Source of the DNA: Girardinichthys multiradiatus
Lineage: Eukaryota; Chordata; Actinopteri; Cyprinodontiformes; Goodeidae
Direction of reading: 5' to 3'
Assembly: GCF_021462225.1 (NCBI RefSeq)
Contig: NC_061811.1
Location: forward strand, 7,651,663 to 7,715,662
Length of the DNA stretch: 64,000 nt
In this document: piece by piece, positions 1 to 13,681 of the stretch
Numbering within the stretch: the first letter of the stretch is position 1
Layout: each line of letters opens with the position of its first letter
Notes under the pieces: model-generated
Databases searched by the model: none
The model's input: only the letters and a program-made list of their open reading frames with translations
Told to the model about the DNA's origin: nothing
Made by a program: the position numbers and the translations under genes

Positions 1-688
1 TCACCACAGTTCATTAGGTTAAGTGTTTTGGGCAGAGAGTAATAAAGAGATATTTAGATTGAAATTATCTAAACGTTTTTCATTTTATGAAGTTTGGTTT
101 TGTTGTGTTGAACTCAGTTGTCTTGGTGCTAGCAGGCTATCTGCTGCACACGTGCTCAGGTTGTGTTCTTTGTATGTTTTTAAAGTTAAGACAAACTTTA
201 TTTAAGGGTGATTTTAAACAGAACATTGATCATAACGCGCTGTCCGCGCTTATGCATTTTAACCCTTTTATTAACCCTGGTATTTTAAAGGTATGTGTTG
301 ATTCTGGTCCTAAGCTATCAGCTTCTTTTGTTAGCTCAAATGCTAACCGGTAAGAACACGTGCTTGCTACTAAAGAGTATTTAACAGAAATGTTGTTAGT
401 TTTCAAGCTAGTGAATAATAGTCCCTAAACATAATTTACTAGATTTGATAACTAAGTAAACACCATTAAGCCCCATTTCTCGAGAAAGATTTGGCTCTTT
501 TCTAAAATATTCCCATAATAATATTTCTTCAAATATTATTTCAATAAATAAAGGCAGCTAATTAGACACTGTTGAGAAATGGTCATCCAGAAGGTTGGTT
601 TTATTCAGCAGATCATTATTTAAAACATTATTTTATTAAAATAATATTTTATCTGATCTTGCATTGTGAATGGTTGTCTAAACTTTGC
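1..688 (+). repeat. LTR-type repeat copy, cut by the left window edge
   Basis: This stretch matches the reverse complement of 14200-14887 almost throughout. Shared landmarks are the segment from the 'gcagagag' near 35 to the 'gcattgtgaatggttgtcta' at about 661-680. Homology stops abruptly near 688. The other copy lies inside a 1.85-kb LTR-like insertion, so this is read as a second, truncated member of that family in opposite orientation. The two short open frames here have no recognisable domain and are not called as genes. Confidence 0.7.
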
Positions 689-3600
689 AAAATCGGCAGT
701 GTGTCAAGTACTTCTTCTCCCCACTATATGTGTTTATCAAGGAGAACTCCATTAAACTTTTTCTCTTTTTAAAAAGATCTTGTTTTTTTTTTCAGCTATG
801 GAGGTTACCATGTCGTTGTGGTAAAACAGATATCTGACTGCCAGCTAGATAAAGCTTCAGATTATTTTATTGTGCTTTAATGTGTTATTAATATTTTATT
901 CATCACAGCAAAAGGTAGCTACTTTAAGGAATATAAAATAAAAAATATATTTAAAGTTCTTTTATAATTTTTTGTTTGCTACATAATTGCATATGTGTTC
1001 ATTCACAGTTTTGATACCTTCAGTGAGAATCTACATACAATGTAAATAGTCATAAATATAAAGAAAACCAGAAAATGAGAAAGGCATTCTAAAACTTTTG
1101 ACTGGTAGTTTATGGCCTTAGGTTTTATAAATAACATGTGATACAGTTACATCCTTTTATGATTAATAATACCTCCTCATTGCCTCTCCATCTTTTACTT
1201 TATTCTGAACCTACAACAGGAAAAATACCCATAAAAAAAAATCAAATACACATTAATGTGCTTCTAGCAATTTGAAAGAATACTATTTTTTTTCAAATTA
1301 GTTTTAACTCATACATTAAATAACAAAGCAGCTGTATGGCTGCAAGATCACCTTGGTCCAGTACAACAAGAGCAGTCCTTTGACTGTATCTGTCCTGACA
1401 ATGACAGTAGAACCCAAATTTTGTTAAGGTTCTGTGTAGGTTCCATGTCTTCTATGAGGTAAACACCTGTGCCTGACCTCTTCCAACTTATTATTGTGTA
1501 AGTACTGATACACCTCAGACCTTTTTGAGTTGTTCATATAGTCTCTCTGTCCAAAGAAATGCCACTGATGAAGCAGCTATGTATGCTCGTATTCATAATC
1601 AGAAGTCATTCTTAAGGTCATCCTCTTGGTCTTTGAAGGTTGATGAGACTGTGGTGATTATATTTCCTGGTTAAGATGTAAAATTATTGTTTTCATATGT
1701 TGTTTTGTCTGTATTTTCTCTGTAGACATAATTATTTTGCATGTGAGAATGTAATTCCTGCTCAGTGACAGGAGGTGGCGCCTATAATTAATGCAAGGTA
1801 TCACGGGTTGTTGGAATAAGGTGAATACTACCGTTTTAAGCATGTAAAACTCGCTGTTGTTATAGTTCTCAACAGTTATCTCTCCAGGGGAATATATGCT
1901 TGTATTTAACAAGTGGTAGCAGAAGAAGAATCTATTGAAAATGTGTTTGTCATATACAACCTTATCTACACAATTTGACTTATGTTTAGTTTTTATTCTT
2001 TTTTAAGTTTATGTTACATTTTGAAATAAATAGTCCTTCTGTTGTTATACTCAGTGGTACATAAAGCTATAAAATGAGCATACAATCAAACTTTACCATG
2101 CTTAGCTCCTCCTGCCCGGTGAGCACAACTCACACCTTGCATGGAAAGTTGCAAAATGGAGGTCTAACAGGCTGAAATGACAGAACACAACCCCATGCTC
2201 AGTGTCTGCACTGTCCAAAGTGTGGCCTGGAGGCATTTCTGAGTTATTTTGTGGCCCTTGACTGCAACACAAAAAGGGCACAAATCTGGTTTTCAAACTC
2301 TAGGCTGAAGGTTGATGCAGTTATAAAAAAAATCATGGTGAAATTCTCAATGATGCAATGCCTTTAAAAAAAAAAATACAGACTACTGAAAGTCTTCTAA
2401 AATGGAAGGAACAACACAAAGGACCCATGTTTTATCAACCCTGCTTTTCTCTATTAGTTCAATTGCATAGTAAATAAGAATGCAAACATCCAGTTACTTT
2501 TACTCAAGGCCAGACTTTGGTGCACCCATGTAGTAAACTTGGCTAAATAATGCAAGAGTTTTTTGAAAAAAGAGCGACCATATCCTGCTCTTGTTGCTGC
2601 GAATAAACACACCAAATCCAGACAAAAATAACAGATTTTTATTTTTTTTAATGAGTTTTAAAACATTGTTTGCAGGTTTTTTTTATTTGTTTTTCTTTTA
2701 CAGACGGCAAACCTGCGAGATGTTATGTTTTAGATCTACGATGATTTGCAGCTCCCTTCCTACAGAAAACAGACTTCTTTATTTTTATTAAAATGTGTGT
2801 TTTGTTTATAGTTGTGCAGGTAAAAGGAAACATTTTGCCAAAAAAATATTTTTGAATAAAAAAAGAAAATATACTTTTTGTGGCTATCAATTACTTTAAG
2901 CTTGACAGTTTGGCCCATGTGGCTAAACGTTTGGAGGCTTCTGCCATAAAGATTTACCGAGGACAGACTGGCATGAATTAGGAATTAAACTGCAAAAATA
3001 AGACCAAGGCCATTTGATTGTAATCACCTGTATGCTTCTTTTGAACCATTTTTTGAGTTATCTACATAAAGTGTTACTGCAAAAACATTTTCACTGCTTT
3101 CTCTTTAATATCATGCAGAAACATCATGGTAGTACATCCTCTCAGCTGCAGTAGCTCTTTAATAAATAAGAGACATCTGCCTTGTGGAGAAAAGTGCATT
3201 TCATAGGCGCTGTAGTTAGATGACCACACAGTTCATCTGTTTAAATTCTTTGAAATCCACCAGATCTTAGCACTTCATTCGGGTTTGTGCATTTCTTTCT
3301 TAGAGATGTTCTGCTGTATTTTACTCCTGCATAAAAATGTCTTGTAAGGTATCAAGATGTAATGTGACTTTTGAACCTTTGTAACTTTGTTGTTGTTGAC
3401 TCTTTGACAACATGTTTCTGTTAGACTTTAACTTTTGATGACTTCTATCAAGCTGCCAAGCCACTTCTCCACAAATCTTAAAAAGCTCCATTCTTGTTTT
3501 GATTTAGTATTATTGGAGTAAGGATGGGCAAATCATTCACTGACATCACTGTAAAGAGAGTAAATAAAAATCTGTAAAAGTTGCACTAGAGAAGCAAATA

Positions 3601-4676
3601 CTGCTTTAATACTTTTAATCGAAATCTGGTGGGTTGTGGTAAATACCAGGTCTTTATTGTTCATTTATTTGGTTGATATTGATAATTCTGAGGGGTGTTT
3701 TTTTGTCATGAGTCTGAATAATGCATTTTTGGGTTTCTGCTTTTTATCATTTAAAGAAAATGCTATTTTCGTGTCCAGGAAAAAATACTTTCACATCGTT
3801 AAAGAAATTTTTATAACAAAGGTAAATACGAAACTCAATTTTCAATTAAAGATTTCCATCATTAAGGGAATAAAGATATCCAAATGTACTTGAAAAAGTA
3901 TTCACCTTCTTTTTTAAGCATAAATTAACTATGATTAACTGGAACAAAACCTGTCTGACCAGATAAAGTTGGTTAAAGATCTTGAAAAATAACACATCAT
4001 GCCCCATTTGAAAGAAATCAGGGAAATGAAAAACAGAATCACTTAAATGGTTTTGAGTGAATGTGGGTGGGAGCTCCCTCTTTGCATTTCCTTTGTTTTT
4101 AATGTGGAAAACGGTTTCCATATAAGAACTTTCTAGATGGGGCTTGTTTGATCAAAGTTGATTTGTCTTCAGAGGTTTCACTGGAAAATGTTCAGTTTCA
4201 CATGCTATGTTCTGCTGCGTTATCCGCTAGTCCATTTCATTTTTATTTAGGAGTGGTCAACAATATTGCAAATAAATTATTATTATACCGTTTACTTATA
4301 TTTTGTGTGATGTTTGGGCAGATTCTATAAAAATACAGCTGGGTTCACATTTTGTGACCATTTTCTGTAAGGAAACAACCTGGCCCTGAACAACAACACT
4401 GCATTGTATATTTCCATACAAGGCCTGGATGTCTGAGCTCACATTTTTGGTAGATTACAAAGAAATCCTGCTGTTAGTGAACAAGGTTTTTTAATCTCAA
4501 ATGCCTCCAGAATTATGAGACTATTATCGAGAGATAAGAAGGCACTCGCTACATTTCAAATTCTCCTGACACACCAAATAAATTTATGTGATGTCAGAAG
4601 TCAGCTTTCTGTGACCCCCTTCCTAATTTTGACTTTAATTCTTCAGACATTTTGTTCTTCTGCCCATAGCGGGCCG
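689..4676. other. Non-coding stretch, no gene seen
   Basis: AT-rich DNA with homopolymer runs. No open frame shows a recognisable domain, splice structure or codon pattern. A CTCF-like core (ACAGGAGGTGGCGC, two mismatches to the usual consensus) lies at 1768-1781. Confidence 0.6.
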
Positions 4677-5028
4677 GTTCTATTTTGTCAGTCAGTCAGT
4701 CATTTTCTGCTTCTTCCATAGTGGGTCACGGGGGGAAGTTGGTGCCTATCTCCAGCAGTCTATGGGCAGGAGGCGGAGTACACCCTGGACAGGTCGCCAG
4801 TCCATCACAGGGCAATAAAAACAACCTTGCACACAACTATTCACACCTAAGGGCAATTTAGAGAAACCAATTAACCTAACAGTGTTTTTGGACTGTGGAA
4901 GCCGGAGTACCCGGAGAGAACCCCGGGAGAACATGCAAACTACATGCCGGATGTCAAACTCAGGACCTTCTTGCTGCAAGGCAACAGTGCTACCAACTGT
5001 GCCACTGTGCAGCACAGTTCTATTTTGT
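4677..5028 (-). mobile_element. tRNA-headed SINE, near full length, with 12-bp target-site duplication
   Basis: The element reads on the minus strand. Its head is near 5016, and its tail is a (TGAC)n repeat near 4689-4700. It is bracketed by a perfect 12-bp duplication, GTTCTATTTTGT, at 4677-4688 and 5017-5028. The same family recurs at 11615, 35545, 40441, 48699 and 57025. The internal segment resembles the conserved domain of the vertebrate V-SINE superfamily; that name is from memory. This copy has lost part of the middle and of the B-box region. Confidence 0.88.
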
Positions 5029-7130
5029 GATTTTGCCAAAATGAAGGATTCTTAGACCCAATAGAGCAGCTATCTCAAAATAATAAGCTGCTTTATCAAA
5101 ATAATAAATGTTTTTGTGATCTTCTAAATTCTTGTTTATATATAATTTTGTTATGTTTAAAGTCAGTACCAATATTCTGATATTCAACTTCACAAACTCT
5201 TAGATTCTCTTGAGGAAAAACATTTACGATAATACATTTGCTCTTACATCAACCTGTTACTATAGGTGAACTGGAATCCACTTCTGATTGGCTTACCTTG
5301 TGATGTTGAACAAGCCAGACATGACTAAATACCAACCAGAACTGATTAACATGTATGCATCTTGTACTCTGCTAGACTGTCTACTTTTATTTTTCACATT
5401 AGTTATTAAGCCTTTAGTGACTTTTTCCAAGTGCATACCCTAGTCACTTTGTTAAAGGTTTTATTTTCCATGTTTAGCTTTCTTTTAATAAATAATCCTG
5501 GGAAACTATATTGACAGTGTTGACAGTGTTCATCAAAAGAAAAAGGGAATCACATTTTACACAATGATGCTGAGTTAGGTAAATAAACCATTAGCTCTTA
5601 GTTTTACAGTCTTTCCATGTTTACATGCACGTTGGGTGTTATCCAATCACAACCACAAGTGAAACAGAACTATGCATGCCACAAATACACAAAAGCCACA
5701 GGTGACGGTTAAAATTAATCCAGGTTGAAAATTGCTGTGATTTCTCTGCTCCACCCTGGGATGGACACGAGGCCAGAGGTGTTGCTGTTCTAACTGCTCT
5801 GTGAACAACTCAACATCAGCACAGACTCTGTGCTTCACAGAAAAGGTTTGTAACTTGTGACATGAACGATTAAGGCAGGTCAAGTTAGATCTGCAGCGTT
5901 TGGAAAAGGTGCAAAAACTGGGTGTAGCTCTATTAAGAAAAATTTGTTTAAATCATTATGTAATGTATTAGCTGTCACACTTCTGAAAGTGTTTTAGAAG
6001 TAAAAGCTGTTCTGCTTAAATTTCAACAAGTTTGACCAAAAAATGGATTTTGGCTCTTTTCATTTGAAAAAAAAGTTAAGAAATACAAAAGTCTATGGTG
6101 TCCGTTTAACTCAGTTTACCAAGTGAAGCTTAGCTCAAATACATTCTAACGTACTTTAAAACTCGCTAGTAGCAACCTTTAAGCCTGTTTTCCCAGAGGA
6201 CAGGATCCGATAACTTTGTTTTTTGATTTTATATTTTCAATCTATGTTACGGTGACGGTAACCTTTGCTTTATGGCACTTTGTCAAGTGTCCCAGTATCT
6301 CATCATCATCATTAGGTCTCATGTCCCTCAGGCTGTCTTGGCCTTTGTTCAACTGAAACTCCCTTTCCTGCTCTCTGTCTGGGCATGACGTTGACATTTC
6401 TTGGCCCTCTTCTGCCTTCAAAACCCATTCTGGAGTTTACACAGCATAGTAAACTTCTAAGAGTAAACTACAGTACATTTTTGTCTCTATAAAATACATT
6501 TCTAGAAGGGTTTTAAAGTGTGATGGATATGAGAACATGAAGATAAGTGTCTTCAAAACAAGAAAACAAAATCACTGTAAACGGCAAGTTAACGGTTGGC
6601 CTGAAAGCAACAGAAACTACTGCAGGTACAAACATGCCTGACTGTATCACTGCACAGAAATCAAATATGCAACTATGCACCTCAGTGTTTAAATGGATTA
6701 TGCATTCTTCTAATGCATCATTTTCATCTTGGCCTCCTTTATTCACAGAAATCAAAAAATATTCGCCTTTGTCTAATTTTGAATTTTGTCCTAACTTTAG
6801 ACTCAAATCAAGCAGAAGGAATTTGTTGTTTTTGAACTTCAACAGGATGTAGTAATTCTGATTTACAAAGTTTGTAATTAACTGATACTACCATAAAAAA
6901 GTTTAAAAAATAAATTCTAGCTTTATGATCAATAGAAAATATTCCATATCATATTTATCAAAATTAATTATTTTAATTGTATTAAGACCAAAACGGAAAC
7001 AGTTTTATTCTAATTAAAAGTTTCTGCTGCTGTAGTTATAAGCTATGTTAAACTATAATAATTTTAACAAATCAGTCTCATAACTACCTTATTGTGAGAG
7101 TCTGAGTCTGAGTGTGTGTTCCTGTCTTGG
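5029..7130. other. Non-coding stretch, no gene seen
   Basis: No recognisable coding or mobile sequence. At 6513-6852 both strands are open for about 100 codons in mutually overlapping frames, a chance pattern with no domain on either strand. Confidence 0.55.
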
Positions 7131-7171
7131 CATCACAGTGAGAACCATTTTCCCGATTTCACCATCAAATT

Positions 7172-7340
7172 GAGGACCGTTTGTACCAAAGTGAGGACAT
7201 TTTGCTGGTCCTCACGACCTATTTTGCTAACGGTTAGGTTTAGGACTAAGGTGTGAATTGAGTTTAGGTTAAGGTTAGGGTTAGGCATGCACTGGTAATG
7301 GTTAGGTTTAGGGTTATTGTCAGGGTTAGGGCATAGAAAG
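7172..7340. repeat. Degenerate telomere-like repeat next to a GAGGACC-type repeat
   Basis: The motif 'gtgaggac' and its complement 'gtcctcac' (7172-7222) are followed by about 100 bp of TTAGGG-like units such as ggttaggtttag and ggttagggttagg. Units are imperfect and broken by other sequence, so this is an interstitial repeat and not a telomere. The block runs almost directly into a long (TG)n tract. Confidence 0.7.
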
Positions 7341-7402
7341 GGTTGAAAATGACTGAAAATCAAAGGAAGTCAATGGGAGTCAACACATGGTCTAGCAAAA
7401 CA

Positions 7403-8221
<819 letters not shown>

Positions 8222-8230
<9 letters not shown>

Positions 8231-9207
8231 AACACTCTGGCCAACAAGACCCTGCAGAAACACTCTGAAGAACTCTTTCAGAACATGCAAATCAGCTTAA
8301 TTATCATGATTCATCTCTCCACTTTCTTACAGAGCAGCAGCATCAAGCTAACCAGCAGTTGGTGCAGATTACCTCCATGCTACAGCAGACCCTCAGTAGC
8401 CAGTCTACCTCACAGGTAGATGGCGCTGCTGCATCCCCGGCAACTCCACAGCCGCCTCACTCTCGTGACGTCATTTCCCCTAACCCTGATAAGTTTTCTG
8501 GAGAAGTGGGTAATTGTAAAGGGTTTTTACTCCAATGTGCCCTAGTTTTCAACCGCTCTCCAAGTTCCTTCCCGCATGGCGATGTTGAAATTTCATACAT
8601 TATTGGTTTATTGACTGGCAAGGCTTTGCAATGGGCCGAGGTCCGATTTTCAGCTTCTTGTAATTTTGGTTGTACCTTTGAAGAATTTATTTCCGACTTT
8701 AAGCAGACATTTTCTTCAGAATTAGATAAGTCAGACACTGGACGGCAGCTGCGGGCATTAAAGCAACGCAATAGACCCCTCACTGAGTTTTCAATAGAAT
8801 TCCGTACTTTGGCAGCAGCTTCCGGTTGGAATGACTGTGCTTTAAAGTCTGCATTTTTTCATGACTTAGACAAGGATCTAAAGGACAAGTTAGCTAGGGT
8901 TGATGAACCTACCACATTGGATGGAGTAATTTCTTTGGCCACAAGAGTGGATAACAGCATAAGGGAGAGAAGGAGAACCAGAACAGAAGGATCAAGTATT
9001 AGATCACGGGTTAACTTTTCATCCATTACTAAATCCACTCAGCCCTTAGCTACTGAGTCAGAACCTATGTTAATAGGACGCATCCGGTTAACTCCGGAAG
9101 AGAGACAGAGAGGCAGATAAGCCAAACAGTGCTTTTACTGTGGTTCTCCTGACCATTTTGTAGCTAACTGTCCTGTCTGTCCCGGGCAGTCAAAGAGACA
9201 GGGTCCG
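8222..9207 (+). pseudogene. Decayed gag of the gypsy element (capsid plus CCHC knuckle)
   Basis: The frame opens at an ATG at 8226 straddling the LTR end, is broken by a TGA after about 14 codons, then runs uninterrupted for some 250 codons (8359-9120) with capsid-like sequence. A TAA at 9118-9120 interrupts it just before a retroviral-type zinc knuckle, CFYCGSPDHFVANC, near 9130-9171. The product would have coated retroelement RNA. The stops mean this copy cannot make intact Gag. The minus-strand open frame inside it is a shadow. Confidence 0.85.
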
Positions 9208-9225
9208 CTAACCAGGAAGGGGGGG

Positions 9226-9708
9226 TTGGCGGACCATTCTTTAGATAGTGAAGCCCCTAGACTCAGCTTTCCAGCTACTATCACAGTTAACCAACAGACT
9301 TTGACTATGCTCACTTTGGTCGATTCCGGAAGTGAAGAGAATTTGATTGATTCAGGATTAGTAAGCCAAGCCGGAATTGAGGTTGAACCTCTTGCTTCCC
9401 CTCGATCTGTGTTAGCCCTGGATGGACAGGCCTTACAGCGAATTATTCATCAGACAAAACCCATTGACTTTTTACTATCAGGAAATCATAGAGAGAAGAT
9501 ATCTTTCTTTGTATTTCCACTATCACAGAGTTCTTTGGTCTTAGGTTATCCCTGGTTGCGGAAACATAATCCTGTCTTGATTGGTCGAAAGGTCGTGTTG
9601 AATCTTGGTCCATTAGTTGCCACTCATCTTGCCTCCAGTCAGCGTTCTCACCGAGCTTTTCTGAACAGAGCAGTGAGGAGAACAAGGACATTGATCTATC
9701 ACATGTAG
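9226..9708 (+). pseudogene. Retropepsin-like aspartic protease region of the gypsy element
   Basis: About 160 open codons containing the active-site triplet as LVDSGSEENLID near 9315-9350, and a hydrophobic-G motif (VLGYPWL) near 9540-9560, as in single-domain retroelement proteases. The frame ends at a stop before the RT region. It is a remnant of a Pol polyprotein with no host role that I can infer. Confidence 0.82.
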
Positions 9709-10380
9709 CCCCAGAATATCATGACCTCAAGGGAGTTTTTAGTAAAAGCAAGGCTTTGTCCTTACCACCCCATAGGCTTTAATGACTGCACTATTGACCT
9801 TCTCCCAGGCGCTCCCTTACCCTCTAGCAGATTATATAATATCTCTCGTCCTGAACAGAAGTTGATGGAGAATTATATTAATGATTAATCCGACTGCTCC
9901 TCCTGAATAATCCGACCCTCTTCTTCACCTCTTGGGGCAGGATTTTTCTTTGTAGGGAAAAAGGATGGTTCATTAAGACCGTGTATTGACTATAGGGGTT
10001 TTAATCAGATCACTGTCAAAAACAAGTACCCTCTTCCACTACTATCCTCAGCTTTCTAACCGGTTCATGGTGCCACAGTATTTTCTAAGCTAGATCTGAG
10101 AAATGCTTACCATCTTGTTAGGATCTGCCAGGGGGATGAGTGGAAGACGGCTTTCAAGACTCCACTTGGCTACTTTGAATATCTGGTCATACCTTTTGGT
10201 CTATGCAATGCTACTGCTGTCTTTCAGGCCTTGGTTAATGACGTGCTTAGAGATTTTTGGAACATTTTTGTTTTTGTGTATCTAGACGACATTCTGATTT
10301 ATTCTAAGGACATTGAGGAGCATCATCGTCATGTTCGCCAAGTACTCCAACGTCTTTTGGAGAACCGTCTTTTTGTGAAG
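9709..10380 (+). pseudogene. Truncated reverse transcriptase of the gypsy element
   Basis: Reads as RT fingers/palm with frame damage: a [13 protein letters not shown] block near 9960-9990, KLDLRNAYH near 10088-10115, PFGLCNA near 10194-10215, and the catalytic YLDD motif near 10279-10290. Several frameshifts and stops occur (a TAA near 9887, another near 10057). The sequence stops dead at 10380, where it is fused to LTR sequence. It is non-functional. Confidence 0.88.
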
Positions 10381-10758
10381 CTGGCGGCTTCCCATTTTCT
10401 CCAACTCCTGGACCCAGGCATCAGCATACCCTGTTCCTTCCTCCATCTCAAACATCGGCACCTGAGCTCCCTTTGGCTGGCATCAAGATCACAACTGAAC
10501 GATCTTCCCTCGCAAGTTAAGACTCTGAATCTCTCTCTCCCTGGTGGTTCAAGCTACAACAATTTAATAAGCCATTTCTCAGATCTAAGTAATCAGTTAT
10601 TTCATATCAATCGTTTATTCACCAATCCATTATCCTTTCTTCCCATACAGTTGGTGTTTCCAGTCCTCCCCAGATTACTTTGCTGACAATAAAATCCATA
10701 AGAAACTTTCTCTTCTGAGTGTTCTCTGTACGTGGGTCAGATCTATACCGAAAATGAC
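10381..10758 (+). repeat. Partial 3' LTR of the gypsy element
   Basis: Nearly identical to 7850-8230. It starts in mid-LTR directly after RT codons. Both source sequences have AAG at the junction, so a microhomology-mediated deletion is plausible. It ends at the same ATGACA as the 5' copy. Confidence 0.88.
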
Positions 10759-11614
10759 ACTTACGTCTGTTGGATTCTTCCTATTGAACAATTTCTCAGA
10801 TTGTGGATTAAGAAAAAAATAACAACAGGACTAGTAATTCATTCAATCAAGTTAAAAAAAGTATCAGCCTAAGATCTATTTACTAATGTGGTTTAAGTAA
10901 GTAAACAGAATACAAAGAAAAAAAAGCAAAACAAAATAACCCTGCAAACTGAAACACTACACGGGGTCATTTTATGAGAAGAGAATTAATAATTCACAAT
11001 ATTAATTAATTAAAGATCCAGCTTTTATCAGAGGTTTACTGGTTACTCAGGAGGTTAAAGAAAGGGACTTGGTGGACTTGAATACTGTTAATTTGACAGG
11101 AAAATGAACTAAAAGAGAGCAGAAATTCAAGGTTTCTGGTTCAACTTTGATCCGTCACCTTTCTACACCAAGACCACCAAGGACAGAACTGACCAGTTAT
11201 TCCTGGTCAGATGGCCTGTTTATTTTCTTAGAAAAAAATTTGTTTTTTTGCTCCAATGTTCTGGAACGGCAAGAGGTGCTGTTCTGTTCATCTTGAATTC
11301 AGATGAAAGTCTGAAGGATGCTGATCTAAGGTGTGGAGGAAAGACAGAAAGTAAAAAAAAAAAAACCTTTTCAGTAACTTTGCATAAAATTAAATGTTGA
11401 GAATTTCATCAGGCTTGTCATTGGTTGCCCAAAACGTCTTACAAGTTCTGGTCTTCGCATAATCAGCTGCCTTGTAGAAGGAGATGTCACAAGGACTGAT
11501 TAACCAATTAGAGTTTCAGAAGGAGTACGGGCCACGTCGCGCCAGCCAATAAGAAAAACTGATTTCTTTAGATACCAAACTATCAATAATCGTTGTAGAT
11601 AAAATACTAAATGT
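10759..11614. other. Non-coding stretch, no gene seen
   Basis: AT-rich, with poly-A runs. No domain, splice structure or repeat family was recognised. Confidence 0.5.
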
Positions 11615-11751
11615 TATTTTCATTCAGTCAGTCAGTCAGTCAGTCATTTTCTACCGCTTATTCCATAGTGGGTCGCGGGGGAGCTGGTGCCTATCTCCAG
11701 CAGTCTATGGGCGAGAGGCAGGGTACACCCTGGACACGATATTTTCATTCA
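11615..11751 (-). mobile_element. 5'-truncated SINE with 12-bp target-site duplication
   Basis: Only the 3' part of the SINE is present (11627-11739), ending in a (TCAG)n tail as read on +. It is bracketed by a perfect TATTTTCATTCA at 11615-11626 and 11740-11751. A truncated 5' end, an intact tail and a duplication are the hallmarks of LINE-driven target-primed insertion. Confidence 0.9.
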
Positions 11752-13440
11752 ATTGAATTTAAAGGGTTTACATAAAGAATACAATATTCAAAGTTTAGAC
11801 TAATCATGAATTATGTTTTTTGTTTTTGTTTGTTTCATTGGATTATTAGTTGGCAAAATGTGTGTTTACATTTAGAGGACTTTGGCCTGTATCACAAACC
11901 CTCAATGTCATAAAAACATTCATAACTTGGAGATTCAAAGCCACCAGTTGTGTGAGATAGAATGTTGGTTTAAGAGGTCCAGCAAGGAGCTTTTAAAGAA
12001 CTTTGAAGATAGCAATTCCTGTAGATGAAAGATCAAATCTGCACATTTGTGTACGCTACACAACCCAGTAATGTCTGATGACACTTTGAGCAGTGTTGCA
12101 ACATCTCAGGCAGTTACACCACGCTACCTTCATCGAACTTGAGGAGAGGCTTCTGTTTGACATTCTGACAATTGTGAAAATGAACAAAACACCAAAGCTG
12201 CCAAAGGTCACAAATTGTCACTTCGTGAAAATGTTTAGCTGAATATAGATGACTCAGTAGATGTTCCAAAAAAAAGAAAAATGTTTTTGCTTCCTGCTTC
12301 CTCATAAAGAAACCTTTCCAGTTTGACAACAGATTTACCAAAGACGGATTTCTCACTGCTGAGTCTCTGACAAAGTCTTTTTGGTACTGAATCAGACGTA
12401 CTCAAATGCTTGAAGGAGAAAACACACAGCACACTTTTTCCAGCTTGTCATGCTGATCAGATTTGATCTCTTCTGATGATTGTAAGAAAGGGAATGTTAT
12501 GTTTAAAACTGTTTTGGCACATTTTCATAACAGCTATTTTTAATAAACTGACACCTTCAAAAGAAGGTCTTATTTGTCTCCATTAGATACCAGCTAGTTT
12601 GCATAAATGTTTTCAAATTGCAGCAAAAAAGTCACATTTATATACAGTAAACTATACAAAGTAGTTCCATTTTTCCTTGATACATACACTAAAATGCACG
12701 AAATTCATCAAATATGTGCAGTTGTACTACAGAAATATTAAAAAAGATATTTAATCAGTGATGTTGGCAATATTGCAACAAATAATGTTTGTTGCAATAA
12801 TGCAGTAAAAAGTGAAAAGCTGTGATTGCTTAAATCAGGGCTGAAGCAAAAACTGGACTGGGCAGAATGGGAAGCTTAACCTGATGACAAGTGGCAGAGC
12901 TTGTTTGGCTGTCTCTCACGCCTTCAACAATAAACACCTTCACTGAAGGCAACTTAACAGTCCTTGTCTGTAAACGTCTTCCACCTCATTTATTTTCCCT
13001 TAAATAGTCTCAGTGTGATATTTGTGAACGCACACACTGTTTTCTTTATATTACTGAAAGTACCTGTAAGTCACAGCACAGTAATTGTTTGGGTTGCACA
13101 ACTATTACCTTAAGAAAAAAAAAAGCAAAATGAAGACTTTGTTTGGCAGAGTGAGTAGACTTTGAAAAGCAGACATAATGAAACGGTTGTCTGGAAGCAT
13201 AACAAATGCCTACACATCTGTTTTTTTCCCCAAAACCTGTTGAAAAAACAGTGCCATTATACCTGATATATCCTCTGATTGTGATTATGGCAGCACAAAT
13301 TATGTCACTGAACCAGCCATAACTACTTTTACAAATACATTTCAATTATTGCAGTGTAAAAACACAAAAACAGTTTTCTACTGGATCATATCTGAGATCG
13401 AGGATCATGATGCACTGCAATAAAGAAATATTTTTGGTTT
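11752..13440. other. Non-coding stretch, no gene seen
   Basis: No recognisable gene. Open frames of 65-99 codons on the minus strand (12114-12432, 13046-13345) overlap in conflicting frames and show no domain. Confidence 0.5.
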
Positions 13441-13681
13441 ATAGGCAAATAGTGCTACAAGTACTGAATCACACCACCAAATCAATGAATCCAATCACTT
13501 CCATGGCTGCAGGTAAAGTTTGGTATGGAGTCCCGACATCCACCTTCTTGAACACATTCGGGATGAATTAGAGCAGAGGCTGCAATTCTGGTTTTCTCGT
13601 CTAACTATGAACAGGACCCTTTAGATTAAGCCTTCAGATTAAGAATAGAATGTCAAAGTTCATGTAGTAAAAGTAGACAGA
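13441..13681 (+). mobile_element. Tc1-like transposon relic, 3' part, split by an LTR insertion
   Basis: Around 13530-13615 the + strand reads as the end of a Tc1 transposase (a block like DIHLLEHIRDELEQRLQ), with the third catalytic glutamate region recognisable. The element then breaks off at 13681. Its terminal inverted repeat resumes at 15527-15551 as 'gacaaatacttttggcagta', so 13682-15526 is a later insertion. The transposase is badly decayed. Confidence 0.75.

Noticed and set aside
6513..6852. Overlapping 101- and 109-codon frames on opposite strands
   Set aside because: No domain, start context or splice signals; mutual overlap in AT-rich DNA suggests chance.
8359..9120. 253-codon frame as a host gene of the gag-derived (RTL/Mart) type
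   Set aside because: It is followed by protease and RT remnants and flanked by LTRs, with a stop before the zinc knuckle and no sign of host splicing. It is a retroelement relic.
10058..10065. Perfect AACCGGTT grainyhead-binding motif
   Set aside because: It lies inside decayed reverse transcriptase sequence 15 kb from grhl1. A single 8-mer is expected by chance in 64 kb.
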